NCBI RefSeq assembly: GCF_006636205.1 | Contig: NZ_VIGB01000003.1 | Coordinates: forward strand, 3,710,501 to 3,774,500 | DNA: 64,000 bases | Reading direction: 5' to 3' | Source: Kitasatospora acidiphila | GTDB taxonomy: Bacteria; Actinomycetota; Actinomycetes; Streptomycetales; Streptomycetaceae | In this document: positions 55,868 to 64,000 of the stretch, piece by piece | How the letters are laid out: each line of letters opens with the position of its first letter | How positions within the stretch are numbered: position 1 is the stretch's first letter | The notes under the pieces: generated by a model | Database searches by the model: none | What the model was told of the DNA's origin: nothing | What the model saw: the letters and a program-made list of their open reading frames with translations, nothing else | Made by a program: the position numbers and the translations under genes

Positions 55868-55925
55868 GTAACCGGGCAGGGGATTCGGGCACTACCCAAT
55901 CACGTCAAGATGCTCGCCGGAGTTG
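55868..55925 (-). pseudogene. Scar: 3' end of a lost PPE-like paralogue
   Basis: GTAACCGGGCAGGGGATTCG, then CACTACCCAATCACGTCAAG aligns with 57824-57880 (GTGACCGGGCAGGAGATCCG, CCTACTCAATCACGTCCGG), the end and trailer of the intact PPE-like gene. The rest of the 55845-56190 gap shows no credible gene. A weak plus-strand frame from 55940 is not supported. Confidence 0.65.
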
Positions 55926-56190
55926 AACGGTGAGCATCCATGACGAAGGACGCACAGAGTCCAAATCCAGAGAGTGCGGAGTGGGCACGGGGAGCCCCGG
56001 GAACAACTTCACGGCGCAGTAGCTGTGCAGTTGCCATCGCGGGGGCGAAGCCAGCCGATACAGGCGGCTGCCTATCGAACTACCAAACCCGTTGGGCATG
56101 CGGGAAATCAGTTCAACCTACTCAAGTCATCACCCGTAACTCAGCCTTCCAGCCAGGCACCGTGGACGGTCAACTGGCACGTTGTGATGC

Positions 56191-56232
56191 AAGAACGCCC
56201 TGCCAGGCTTTGCTGCCTGGCAGGGCGTTCTT
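56191..56232 (-). terminator. Strong terminator after mycosin
   Basis: A perfect 18-bp stem (56191-56208 with 56215-56232) and six-base loop TTTGCT, eight bases beyond the mycosin stop; the best terminator in the window. Confidence 0.85.
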
Positions 56233-56239
56233 GCTGGGC

Positions 56240-57744
56240 TCAGCTCTGCGGATCGCGATACGGATTGGCGGCCGGCGGGGGCGGGGTCTGGTACGGCGAC
56301 GGGCTCTGCGCCGGGGGCGGCGGGGTGCCGGGGTTGTAACCGGGCGGCGGAGGCGGGGCGCCCTGGCCATACGGCGACGGCTGCGTGGGCATCGGGTACG
56401 CCGGGGGTGCAGAGGAGTCCGGCGGGGCGGCGGAGCGCTTGCGGCGGGCCACGAAGAAGATGACTCCGCCGACAACCAGGACGGCGACTACTGCGCCACC
56501 AATGATCAGCGGGAGGTTGGAGGAACCCGAGGAGGACGAGGTGGCAGCGGACTTGGTCGAGGAGCCGGCTGGGGTCGGGGAGTTGCCGGCCGGCGCGACG
56601 CCGCTGGCCGGAGCACTGGGCTGAGCGGACGCGGAGGCCGAGGGCGACCCGGTGGGGCGGTGCCGGGCAGCCAAGCGGTGGGCGGCGGGGTGACGCTGAC
56701 GCCAGCCTGGACTAGAGGGTTAATGCCGGCCGGGCCCGGGTCGCCCGTGTACTTGATGGCCTTGCTGATACTGGCGCTACCGAAGCCGACGTTGTCGCTG
56801 TGCGTCGATCCGTCGCTGGGCTTGTTGGCTGTGTTGATCAGGACTCGGAGGACCTGGTTGCCGGTCCAGTCGGGGTGCTGTGAGAAGAGGATGGCAGCGT
56901 CTGCGGAAACCATGGCAGCGGAGTCGGACGTACCGTGGCTCTGGCAGTAACCAGACGACTCGAGGCACGCGTTGACCGTATCAACGCCCGGAGCAGACAG
57001 CGCAACGTACTTGCCGTGCTCAGACTCACTGGTGCTCGCCCCGTTGTGGTCCACTGCGGCAACGGCCGCGACGCCTGCCGAGTTACCGGGGTACATGACG
57101 GGATTTCCCTCTTGCCCGCTGTTGCCCGCACTCGCGATAACTAGCCGACCATGGCTTATCGCATAGTCGACTGCAGTCTGCAGATCAGCAGCATCCGCAG
57201 GAGAGATGTCATCGCTGCGAACACCGACAGACAGATTGATCACCTTGGCGCCTTGGTCCACGGCATAGGTGATGGCCTGATCCACCTGCTTCAGGAACTG
57301 CGGAGAAGAGATGTTTGTGCTGGGGTCCTCCGTGTCGTTGACCTTGATCGGAAGAATCTTGACCCCCGGCGCGAGCCCCATCACGCCCTTGCCATTGAAT
57401 CCCTTACCGGAGCCAGCGATGACGCTGGCAATCCCCGTTCCGTGGCCAAGTGGGTCGACGTTCGGACCACCAGGCAGCCCGCTGAAGTCCTTCCCCGGAA
57501 GTACCTGACCAACTAGGTCTGGATGATCCGACTTCACGCCGCTGTCGATCACCGCCACCGTAACCCCGCTGCCATTGGCGGTCTGCCAGACGTCAGACAG
57601 GTGCAATACATCCAGGTACCACTCGCCCTGGCGAGGGTTGTCCAGGGCCTGGGCTGCCGGGGCGAACGCACCGGTCACGGACAGGCTCAGTGCCAACAGG
57701 GCTGCTGTGCTCAGCCCTCGCATCCTCGCGCCGGTTCGCCGCAT
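56240..57744 (-). CDS. mycP: Mycosin (MycP-type subtilase) of a T7SS, one-base frame break
   Basis: About 501 residues once one base is restored in the GGGG run near 56654-56658. A signal peptide (LSTAALLALSLSVTGAFAPAAQA) precedes the S8 protease. The triad is Asp in TVAVIDSGVKSDHPDL, His in DPLGHGTGIASVIAG and Ser in SHGTSDSAAMVSA. After a Ser/Pro linker, the restored frame gives a transmembrane helix (LPLIIGGAVVAVLVVGGVIFF), basic ARRKR and a Pro-rich cytoplasmic tail. Mycosins are membrane subtilases needed for ESX secretion. ATG 57744 has AGGAG six bases upstream. Last gene of a three-gene minus-strand cassette. Confidence 0.88.
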
Positions 57745-57799
57745 CACGCTCTCCTCATCACCATCTCTGCCGGGTCACCGGCCGGACCGAACAAAGAGC

Positions 57800-57834
57800 T
57801 GCCCGGTCACTGGGGCTGACCCAGTGACCGGGCA
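57800..57834 (-). terminator. Hairpin between the PPE-like gene and mycosin
   Basis: A perfect 15-bp stem (57800-57814 with 57820-57834), loop GCTGA, between the two genes. A partial terminator or RNA-processing structure. Confidence 0.65.
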
Positions 57835-57846
57835 GGAGATCCGGTC

Positions 57847-59487
57847 CTACTCAATCACGTCCGGATTGCTCTCCGGGGTTCCGCCGGTCCAGCTCTCCTC
57901 GTCCTCGACGAGGTAGTCCGCGCGGTGGCCGCGGTCCTTCTTGCTCTTCCTCGCACCGGCGGCGCCACCACCAGGCATGAAGCCACCCTCGCCCTCGGCA
58001 GCCCCACCACGGGCTTCGCTGCTGGCCTTGCCGATCCCGGAGCCGCCGGGCGTGAACTCACCCTCGGCAGTGGGACCACGGCGGCCGCCGACCTCGCCGC
58101 CGGGCGTCGACACGAGACCCCGGCCACGGCTGGCGCCACCACCGATGCCACGGCCACCGGCGCCGATACCGCCACCGCCGCCGCCCGGCATGTAGCCGCC
58201 ACCGCCGGCCCGGCCACCAGCTGCTCCGGCTTCCCCTTCCTGGGCACCGATCGCATTGGTACCGATCTGGCGACGGCCTGACGCCGCGCCAGGACGGCTG
58301 GTGCCGCCGCTGATGCCCTCCTCGAAGGGAGGCGGGCTGCCGCCGAGGCGACCGCCGCCAGGCAACTTGCCGTAGGGATTCCCATAAGAACTCCCACCAG
58401 ACGGGTTCCCGAGGCTGCTGCCACCCATCGGCCCGGGGAACCCTCCGGGGTAGCCACCTGGAAGACCGCCCGGGAGGCCGCCGGGCAGACCGCCCGGACC
58501 GCTACCCGGGCCGCCACCCGGCAGCGTGGTGGTCGGCCCAGTGGTGACAGGCAGCGGTGGCGCGGGCGGCGGGGCACTGTCAAGGCCTGTGCCGGGCGGC
58601 GGAGTAGGGGTCGGGGGCGTAGGCGGAGTCGGGGTACTCGGCGGCGGGACCGGGGTGGGCGTTGGCCACGGTCCCGGTCCCGGTCCCGGGTGCGGGGGCG
58701 GCGGGCCTGGGGGACCCGGCTGCAGCCTGGGCGGAGGCGGCGTCGGGGGCACCGGAGTCGTGCGGGTGGGCGGTGGAGTGGTGGTGGTGGTGCGGCGACC
58801 GCCGCCGCCACCTCCAGTGCCAGTGGAGCTACCGGAGCCACCGAAGTTGAGGCCGTTAGATGTGTATTCCGCCTTCGGCGGTGGCCCCATCACCGACTTC
58901 GGGCTCGGCGGAAACAGCGGCGGCTTCTGCTGCTGGATGGCCGACGTCGACGCCTGGTACGCCTGAGACAGGCTCACCATGTGGCTCACGGCATCGTCGT
59001 GCGCCTTCGTAAGGGTGGCCTGGGCCTGGTTGGCCTGGACCCGAGTGACCCAGTTGGGGTCAGTCGCGGCTTTCGCCTGGTCCGCCTGGTCGCTGATGTA
59101 CTGGGAGTTCTGCGCCTTGTACCGGTTCATGATGTTGGTCTCGTTCACCGGCACGGGCGGCATGGCCTTTGCGGTGCCGAGCGCAGTACCAGACGCCGAT
59201 AGCTGGTCAGAGGTGGTGCTCGCATAGGTGCTCAGCTGCTCGGTAGCGGTCGAGACCTGCGTGACCCAGGCCCGGAAACTGTCGGCTGCAGCGCCGCTCC
59301 ACTCCAAGTGCTGGGAGTTGTACGAGAGTTGCCCAGCAATGTCGCTGAGCGTTCCGGCCGCACTCGAGAGCTTGCCACTGCGCGTCGAAAGGAGGCTCGG
59401 GTCGGCGCTGTGCACCATGGCCACCAGTTGGTCGTGCGACATGCTGTCGAAGTAGCTGTAGAGATCATCCGTTTGCGGGTTTGGCAT
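57847..59487 (-). CDS. PPE/WXG-type T7SS protein with Gly/Pro-rich stalk and YxxxD end
   Basis: A 546-residue protein. Residues 1-200 are a helical WXG-like domain (SAAGTLSDIAGQLSYNSQHLEWSGAAADSF; then KAQNSQYISDQADQAKAATD). Residues about 230-500 are Pro/Thr then Gly-rich, including GGLPGGLPGGLPGGYPGGFPGP. The C-terminus carries KKDRGHRADYLVEDEESW, whose YLVED fits the T7SS YxxxD/E signal (Tyr codon 57913-57915). No Sec signal. ATG 59487 has GGGGAG upstream. It is a substrate or structural wall component, co-transcribed with the 187-aa gene ahead and mycosin after. Confidence 0.8.
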   Translation of the reverse strand: MPNPQTDDLYSYFDSMSHDQLVAMVHSADPSLLSTRSGKLSSAAGTLSDIAGQLSYNSQHLEWSGAAADSFRAWVTQVSTATEQLSTYASTTSDQLSASGTALGTAKAMPPVPVNETNIMNRYKAQNSQYISDQADQAKAATDPNWVTRVQANQAQATLTKAHDDAVSHMVSLSQAYQASTSAIQQQKPPLFPPSPKSVMGPPPKAEYTSNGLNFGGSGSSTGTGGGGGGRRTTTTTPPPTRTTPVPPTPPPPRLQPGPPGPPPPHPGPGPGPWPTPTPVPPPSTPTPPTPPTPTPPPGTGLDSAPPPAPPLPVTTGPTTTLPGGGPGSGPGGLPGGLPGGLPGGYPGGFPGPMGGSSLGNPSGGSSYGNPYGKLPGGGRLGGSPPPFEEGISGGTSRPGAASGRRQIGTNAIGAQEGEAGAAGGRAGGGGYMPGGGGGGIGAGGRGIGGGASRGRGLVSTPGGEVGGRRGPTAEGEFTPGGSGIGKASSEARGGAAEGEGGFMPGGGAAGARKSKKDRGHRADYLVEDEESWTGGTPESNPDVIE

Positions 59488-59545
59488 CACATACTCCCCG
59501 TGTCACTCTGCCGCCCGGTACCAGGCTCACGACCAGCCATCAGCA

Positions 59546-60109
59546 TCATGAGAGCGCCGTCGTAGGCTGCGTCGAGTTGCTGGACGACGCTGGCGTCGCA
59601 GGGCTCGAATCCGTGCTGGTCGCAGTCGACGGCGCGTCCGGGTTCAGCGGCTTCACGATCCCCGTCGGGCTGACACCGGAGTTGTACTGCTCGTCCGTCT
59701 GGTTGTAGATCTTCCAGAGTGCTTGCCTCTGCGAGTCTTCGACGTTCTGGTAGCCGTTCATGTTGATGTTGAGCGCAATGCTCATCGCCTGAATCTGATC
59801 AGACAGCGTCGTCGAGAGCGTCTGCAGGTTCTGATGAACCACGTCGTACGCACCCAACAGGTTGGTCGCATCCGGAAATGCGCCCACGTGGTCTTGATCG
59901 AGGCTCTGCTGACTGATCTTCGGCGTTGAAGCGTCCGAGTCGTCGAGCGACTGGAGCATCGCGTCGACCTTCTTCTTGAACTCGCTGAGCGTCTCCACCT
60001 CGACCTTGAGGTCCGCAGCCGAGACACCGCTCGCCTCCAGCTGGCGCGCTGTGTCCAGGTAAGCGTTCTTCGCCCCCAGAGCCGCCCAGTCACCGGGCAC
60101 TGCGTTCAC
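59546..60109 (-). CDS. Small helical T7SS-associated protein
   Basis: A 187-residue protein opening the mycosin cassette; GTG 60109 chosen, with GGAGG about ten bases upstream. A helical hairpin (LGAKNAYLDTARQLEASG, LSEFKKKVDAMLQSLDDS, then VHQNLQTLSTTLSDQIQAMSIALNINMNGYQ) is followed by a Ser/Thr/Pro tail. It is WXG-related in shape without a clear WxG. It probably partners the PPE-like protein encoded 58 bases downstream. The 60110-60445 gap upstream should contain the divergent promoters; I see no gene there. Confidence 0.65.
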   Translation of the reverse strand: MNAVPGDWAALGAKNAYLDTARQLEASGVSAADLKVEVETLSEFKKKVDAMLQSLDDSDASTPKISQQSLDQDHVGAFPDATNLLGAYDVVHQNLQTLSTTLSDQIQAMSIALNINMNGYQNVEDSQRQALWKIYNQTDEQYNSGVSPTGIVKPLNPDAPSTATSTDSSPATPASSSNSTQPTTALS

Positions 60110-60445
60110 TGAACTGCACCTCCCCCGTGCACGGACCGGCCCACGGCCGCCGTGCCGCACCACGTCGTCAAGCTTCGAAGTCCCGTATCGCCGATCCCAC
60201 CCGTTTACGAACAGGCTGTAGCGGCTGCTTCACATCTTAGCGAGCGCGTCTGTCAGTCCGGCAGGCCCCTTGTGGCGCACGGGCCTTATCGGTACGGAGT
60301 TGTCACGTACCGCCGAAGGCCTGGAGACCCGGCCCCGGCAGGACTGCCCTGGAATCGCAGCCAGGAGGGCACCCTCGCGGCACGTCACCGCACGTCAAGG
60401 TACCCGAAGCACAATCGACACGACCGTGTGGCAGCGTTGATCAAC

Positions 60446-62386
60446 GTGACCAGCAGCAACCCCACCCCCACCCCCACCACCCCCGCCCGCCCCCGCTCCT
60501 GGTGGGCCCGGGCCGTGCGGCCGGCGCGGCCGGTGGTGGCGTGGGTGCTGGCGCCCCGAGCGGCGGCTGGGATGGCGGTGCCGTTGTGCGCGGGGTTGGC
60601 GGCGGGGCGGCTGGATCTCGGGGTGTTCGCGGGGCTCGGGGCGATGCACGCGACGCTGAACGACCGGGTGGAGCCGGCCGGGCTTCGCCTGCTGCGGATC
60701 GGCGGCGCCCTGGCGGCGTCGGCGACCGGGATGCTGATCGGCGGGGCGGTGCTGCACTGGCGACTGCCCACCGCGGTCGCAGTGCTGGTGCTGACCGCGG
60801 TGGCCTTCGTCTCGGGTGCGCTGAGTGCGACGGGACCGCGCGGCTCGGCGGCGGGGTTGCTGCTGCTGGTGTCGACGGCGCTGGGCGACGGGATGGCGCC
60901 GCCGCATCCGTGGTGGGTGGCGGGGCCGATGATGCTGGCGGGGGCGGGCCTGGTGGTGCTGCTGGGGCTGCCCTACCGGCCGCACGCACGCAGCGATCCG
61001 CCCCGGTTGCAGCTGGCCGAGGTCTACCGGGCGCTCGGCACGCTGCTGGAGGAGCTGGGTACGAGTCAGGGGCCAGCGGCCCGCCGGGTGCTGACGGGCC
61101 GTCTGAACCAGTTGCAGGACCAGTTGCCGCCGCCGCGCCCCGGTGCTCGCGAGAGCGCCCGGCTGTCCGCCCTGCGCCGGGCCTACGAGGGGGCGCTGGC
61201 CGCGACCGAGGCGGCCAGCGGGCTGCTCTGGGCCCGCCGGCCGGTGCCCCCGGAGGTGGCCGCACTGCCGGAGCAGCTGGCCCGGACCCTGGCGGCGGAC
61301 GCACCTGCGCCCCCGCTCCCCGCCTGGCACCCCGACACCCCCGCCCGCCGGGCCCTCGCGGACGCCCTGCGCACGGCGGCCGACGCCGTGGCCGGCCGCC
61401 CGGCGGACCCGGCGACCGTGGTCCGGACGGCCCCGGTGCCGCCGCCCGACCCGTGGCGGCTGCGGGGGCGGCTGCTGTCGCGGGGTGCCGCGCGGTACGG
61501 CGCCCGGGTGGCACTGTGCATCGGGGTGGCCGAGGTGCTGACCGCCGCGCTGCCGCTGAACCGCAGCTACTGGGTGCCGATGACGGTGGCCTTCGTGCTC
61601 AAGCCGGATCTGGGCTCGGTCTTCCTGCGGGCGGTCAGTCGCGCGGTGGGCACGGTGCTGGGGGTGGTGCTGACGGCGGCGCTGCTCTCGCTGACCACCG
61701 AACGCTGGGTGCTGGTCGGCGTGGTGGCGCTCTGCGTCGCGCTGCTGCCGTGGTCGGCGGCTGCCCACTACGGGCTGAACACGATGGTGATGACGCCGCT
61801 GGCCCTGGTGCTGGTGCAGTTGGGCGGGGGCAGCGGGTCGGCGGAGGTCGGGCCGCGGGTGCTGGACACCGTGCTGGCCAGCGTGATCGTGCTGGTCTTC
61901 GGCTATCTGCTGTGGCCGGAGCGGGCTCCGCACCGGATCGAGCCGCGCCTGGTGACGGCGACCGAGACGCTGCGCGCCTATCTCACCTCGGTCACCGAGC
62001 CGCCCGCCGAGGACGCCCGCGCCCAGGTCTGGCTGCGCCGCACCGCCTACCGGGCGCTGGCGGACGCTCGGCAGGAGGTGCAGCACGGGCTGACCGAGCC
62101 GCCGCCGGCCGGGCAGCGGGCCGAGGCCTGGCTGCCGGCCACGGCGGCCCTGGAGCGGCTGAGCGGCGCGGTGGCCGCCTACGCGGCGCAGCTGCGCTAC
62201 GGCGGTCGGCTCAGCGAACCGGCGGAGGTGGCGCGGGTGCTCGCCGCGCTGGACCAGCTGGCGGCGGCGGCCCGCCGGCACCGCCCGCCGGCGGGGGTGG
62301 CCACCCGCCCGCCGGGCCCGCACAATCCGCAGCGCAGCGCCCTCACCCAAGCAGCCGCCGAACTGGAGCAACTCCTGCACGGCTGA
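60446..62386 (+). CDS. FUSC-family membrane protein (aromatic acid exporter-like)
   Basis: A 646-residue membrane protein in two similar halves. About five helices at residues 40-165 (AAAGMAVPLCAGLAAGRLDLGVFAGLGAMHATLND onward) are followed by a long cytoplasmic helical section. A second helix bundle starts ARVALCIGVAEVLTAALPLNRSYWVPMTVAFVLKPDLGSVF, with the FUSC_2 signature, and ends VLVFGYLLWPERAP. The family includes AaeB/YccS exporters. Start is uncertain: GTG 60446 or 60428, with no strong ribosome site. No linked partner genes. Confidence 0.85.
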   Translation: MTSSNPTPTPTTPARPRSWWARAVRPARPVVAWVLAPRAAAGMAVPLCAGLAAGRLDLGVFAGLGAMHATLNDRVEPAGLRLLRIGGALAASATGMLIGGAVLHWRLPTAVAVLVLTAVAFVSGALSATGPRGSAAGLLLLVSTALGDGMAPPHPWWVAGPMMLAGAGLVVLLGLPYRPHARSDPPRLQLAEVYRALGTLLEELGTSQGPAARRVLTGRLNQLQDQLPPPRPGARESARLSALRRAYEGALAATEAASGLLWARRPVPPEVAALPEQLARTLAADAPAPPLPAWHPDTPARRALADALRTAADAVAGRPADPATVVRTAPVPPPDPWRLRGRLLSRGAARYGARVALCIGVAEVLTAALPLNRSYWVPMTVAFVLKPDLGSVFLRAVSRAVGTVLGVVLTAALLSLTTERWVLVGVVALCVALLPWSAAAHYGLNTMVMTPLALVLVQLGGGSGSAEVGPRVLDTVLASVIVLVFGYLLWPERAPHRIEPRLVTATETLRAYLTSVTEPPAEDARAQVWLRRTAYRALADARQEVQHGLTEPPPAGQRAEAWLPATAALERLSGAVAAYAAQLRYGGRLSEPAEVARVLAALDQLAAAARRHRPPAGVATRPPGPHNPQRSALTQAAAELEQLLHG

Positions 62387-62435
62387 CCGGGCCCGCACAA
62401 TCCGCAGCGCAGCGCAGCTCCTGCACGACTAGGCG

Positions 62436-64000
62436 TCAGGAGTCCGCCAGCTCCAGCCAGTTGAGCTCCAGCTCCTCCTTCTCCTCCCGCACCTTGCGCA
62501 GTTGCGCGTCCAGCTCCGCGACCTTGGAGAAGTCGGCGGCGTGCTGGGCCAGTTGGTCGTGCAGCTTGCTCTCCTGCTGCTCCAGCTTGGCCAACTGGCG
62601 CTCGATGCGCTGCAGTTCCTTCTTGGCGGCCCGGCTCTCCGCGCCCGACTTGGCGGGCGCGGCGTCGGTCGGCGCCGGGGCGGCAACCGCGGCGGGCGCC
62701 GCGGCGGCGACGGCGGCCCGCCGCTCCAGGTACTCGTCGACGCCGCCGGGCAGCATCCGCATCCGCCGGTCGCCCAGCAGCGCGTAGGTCACGTCCGTGG
62801 TGCGCTCGATGAAGAACCGGTCGTGGCTGATCACGATCATCGAGCCGGGCCAGCCGTCGAGCAGGTCCTCCAGCTGGTTGAGGGTCTCGATGTCGAGGTC
62901 GTTGGTGGGCTCGTCGAGGAAGAGCACATTGGGCTCGTCCATCAGCAGTCGGAGCAGCTGGAGGCGGCGGCGCTCACCGCCGGACAGGTCGCCGACCGGG
63001 GTCCACTGCTTGTCCTTGCTGAAGCCGAACTGCTCGCAGAGCTGACCGGCCGTCATCTCGCGGCCCTTGCCGAGGTCGACCCGGCCGCGGATCTGCTCGA
63101 CGGCCTGCAGCACCCGGGTGGCCGGGTCGAGTTCGGCGATCTCCTGGGAGAGGTAGGCGAGTCGGACGGTCTTGCCGACCTTGATGACGCCGGACGCGGG
63201 CTGCGTGTCGCCCTGCGAGGCGTAGGCGGTCTGCAGGGCGCGCAGCAGCGAGGTCTTGCCGGCGCCGTTGACGCCGAGCAGGCCGATCCGGTCGCCGGGG
63301 CCGAGGTTCCAGGTGAGCCGCTCCAGCAGCAGCTTGTCCCCTGCCCGCACCGTGACGTCCTCCAGCTCGAAGACGGTGCGGCCGAGTCGGGCGTTGGCGA
63401 ACTTCATCAGCTCGCTCTTGTCGCGCGGCTCGGGGACGTCGGCGATCAGCGCGTTGGCGGCCTCGATCCGGTAGCGCGGCTTGGAGGTGCGGGCGGGGGC
63501 GCCACGGCGCAGCCAGGCGAGCTCCTTGCGGGCCAGGTTCTGGCGCTTCTGCTCCTCGGTGGCCTCGATCCGGGTGCGCTCGGCGCGGGCGAAGACGTAG
63601 TCGGAGTAGCCGCCCTCGTACTCGCGGACCTCGCCGCGCTGCACGTCCCACATCCGGGTGCAGACCTGGTCCAGGAACCAGCGGTCGTGGGTGACGCAGA
63701 CCAGCGCGGAGCGGCGGTTCTGCAGGTGCCGGGCGAGCCAGGCGATGCCTTCGACGTCCAGGTGGTTGGTGGGCTCGTCGAGCACGATCAGGTCGGGCTC
63801 GCCGAGCAGCAGCTTGGCCAGCGCGATCCGGCGGCGCTCGCCACCGGAGAGCGGGCCGATCACGGTGTCCAGGCCGTTGCTGAAGCCGGGCAGGTCGAGG
63901 CCGCCGAAGAGGCCCTCGATGATGTCGCGGATCCGGGCGTCGCCGAGCCACTCGTGGTCGGCGCGGTCGGCGATCACCTCGTGCCGGATGGTGGCCTCTG
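62436..64000 (-). CDS. ABC-F ATPase (5' end outside window)
   Basis: About 520 C-terminal residues of a soluble two-domain ABC-F protein, the ribosome-associated translation/antibiotic-protection class. Visible are the first-domain signature PLSGGERRRIALAKLL and Walker B LLLGEPDLIVLDEPTNHLD. The interdomain linker (about 100 residues, with RAERTRIEATEEQKRQNLARKE), second Walker A LLGVNGAGKTSLLRA, GDLSGGERRRLQLLRLLMDEP and LDEPTNDLD follow. A Uup-like C-terminal coiled coil (AAKKELQRIERQLAKLEQQES) ends the protein. No transmembrane segment. Whether it is a Uup-type or resistance-type factor cannot be decided without the first domain. Confidence 0.93.
   Translation of the reverse strand, partial: EATIRHEVIADRADHEWLGDARIRDIIEGLFGGLDLPGFSNGLDTVIGPLSGGERRRIALAKLLLGEPDLIVLDEPTNHLDVEGIAWLARHLQNRRSALVCVTHDRWFLDQVCTRMWDVQRGEVREYEGGYSDYVFARAERTRIEATEEQKRQNLARKELAWLRRGAPARTSKPRYRIEAANALIADVPEPRDKSELMKFANARLGRTVFELEDVTVRAGDKLLLERLTWNLGPGDRIGLLGVNGAGKTSLLRALQTAYASQGDTQPASGVIKVGKTVRLAYLSQEIAELDPATRVLQAVEQIRGRVDLGKGREMTAGQLCEQFGFSKDKQWTPVGDLSGGERRRLQLLRLLMDEPNVLFLDEPTNDLDIETLNQLEDLLDGWPGSMIVISHDRFFIERTTDVTYALLGDRRMRMLPGGVDEYLERRAAVAAAAPAAVAAPAPTDAAPAKSGAESRAAKKELQRIERQLAKLEQQESKLHDQLAQHAADFSKVAELDAQLRKVREEKEELELNWLELADS

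Noticed and set aside
55940..56950. Plus-strand open frame in the scar region
   Set aside because: Overlaps the mycosin gene, has no family resemblance and weak start context.

Overview
This is a very high-GC actinobacterial chromosome segment, with GTG/CTG/TTG starts, GGAGG-type ribosome sites, many 4-base ATGA/GTGA overlaps and Pro/Ala/Arg-rich proteins. Gene content and order (ppx - DUF501 - ftsB - eno - rpf with c-di-AMP riboswitch; mazG, mfd; ppc, pth, rplY, prs, glmU; galT-galE-galK) fit the Streptomycetaceae (Streptomyces or Kitasatospora). The left half is mostly core housekeeping. The accessory content lies at about 18-27 kb and 47-60 kb.

Layout. 1-8.2 kb: polyphosphatase, DUF501, divisome FtsB, enolase, resuscitation-promoting factor under a c-di-AMP riboswitch, a P450, a degenerate SDR-like protein, MazG and a SurA-like lipoprotein. 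8.4-18.2 kb: Ser/Thr kinase with a co-translated membrane protein, spermidine-synthase-like protein, HTH-methyltransferase-specificity protein, DUF4352 lipoprotein, Mfd. 18.8-27.3 kb: nucleotide-sugar dehydrogenase, a truncated TnpB scar, a FilP-like coiled-coil protein, and a cluster of SUKH/Imm35/deaminase proteins of polymorphic-toxin type. 27.3-40.5 kb: orphan histidine kinase, PEP carboxylase, surface protein, Pth, L25, Prs, GlmU, tRNA-Gln, desaturase-TetR, MarR, and a LuxR-type regulator. 40.6-46.9 kb: Leloir galTEK operon, a second LuxR-type regulator, tRNA-Thr, MHS transporter. 47-60.1 kb: a type VII secretion (T7SS) substrate island with two plus-strand cassettes (EspC-like small protein, large WXG-headed protein, lipoprotein or membrane partner), a DUF1023 hydrolase, a GntR module, and a minus-strand mycosin/PPE-like cassette. 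No EccB/C/D/E core component is in the window. 60.4-64 kb: FUSC-type membrane protein and an ABC-F protein running off the right edge.

Two cross-cutting observations matter for reading the annotation. First, six otherwise well-conserved genes (methylase, filP-like, SUKH, glmU, galT, mycP) each need exactly one extra base to restore their frame. In the five where the point can be localised it lies in a G/C run or G/C-rich tract. glmU and the others look like homopolymer-deletion sequencing errors rather than pseudogenes. Second, short palindromic GC-rich repeat elements recur inside coding sequences and add in-frame Pro/Gly/Arg-rich peptides, including inside a protein kinase domain.

The most novel-looking structure is the T7SS island. 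It carries two short scars (about 54757-54830 and 55868-55925) that look like the leftover 3' ends of a second mycosin/PPE-like pair, on either side of a GntR/small-ORF unit. It also has a TTA (bldA-type) codon in a large putative effector.
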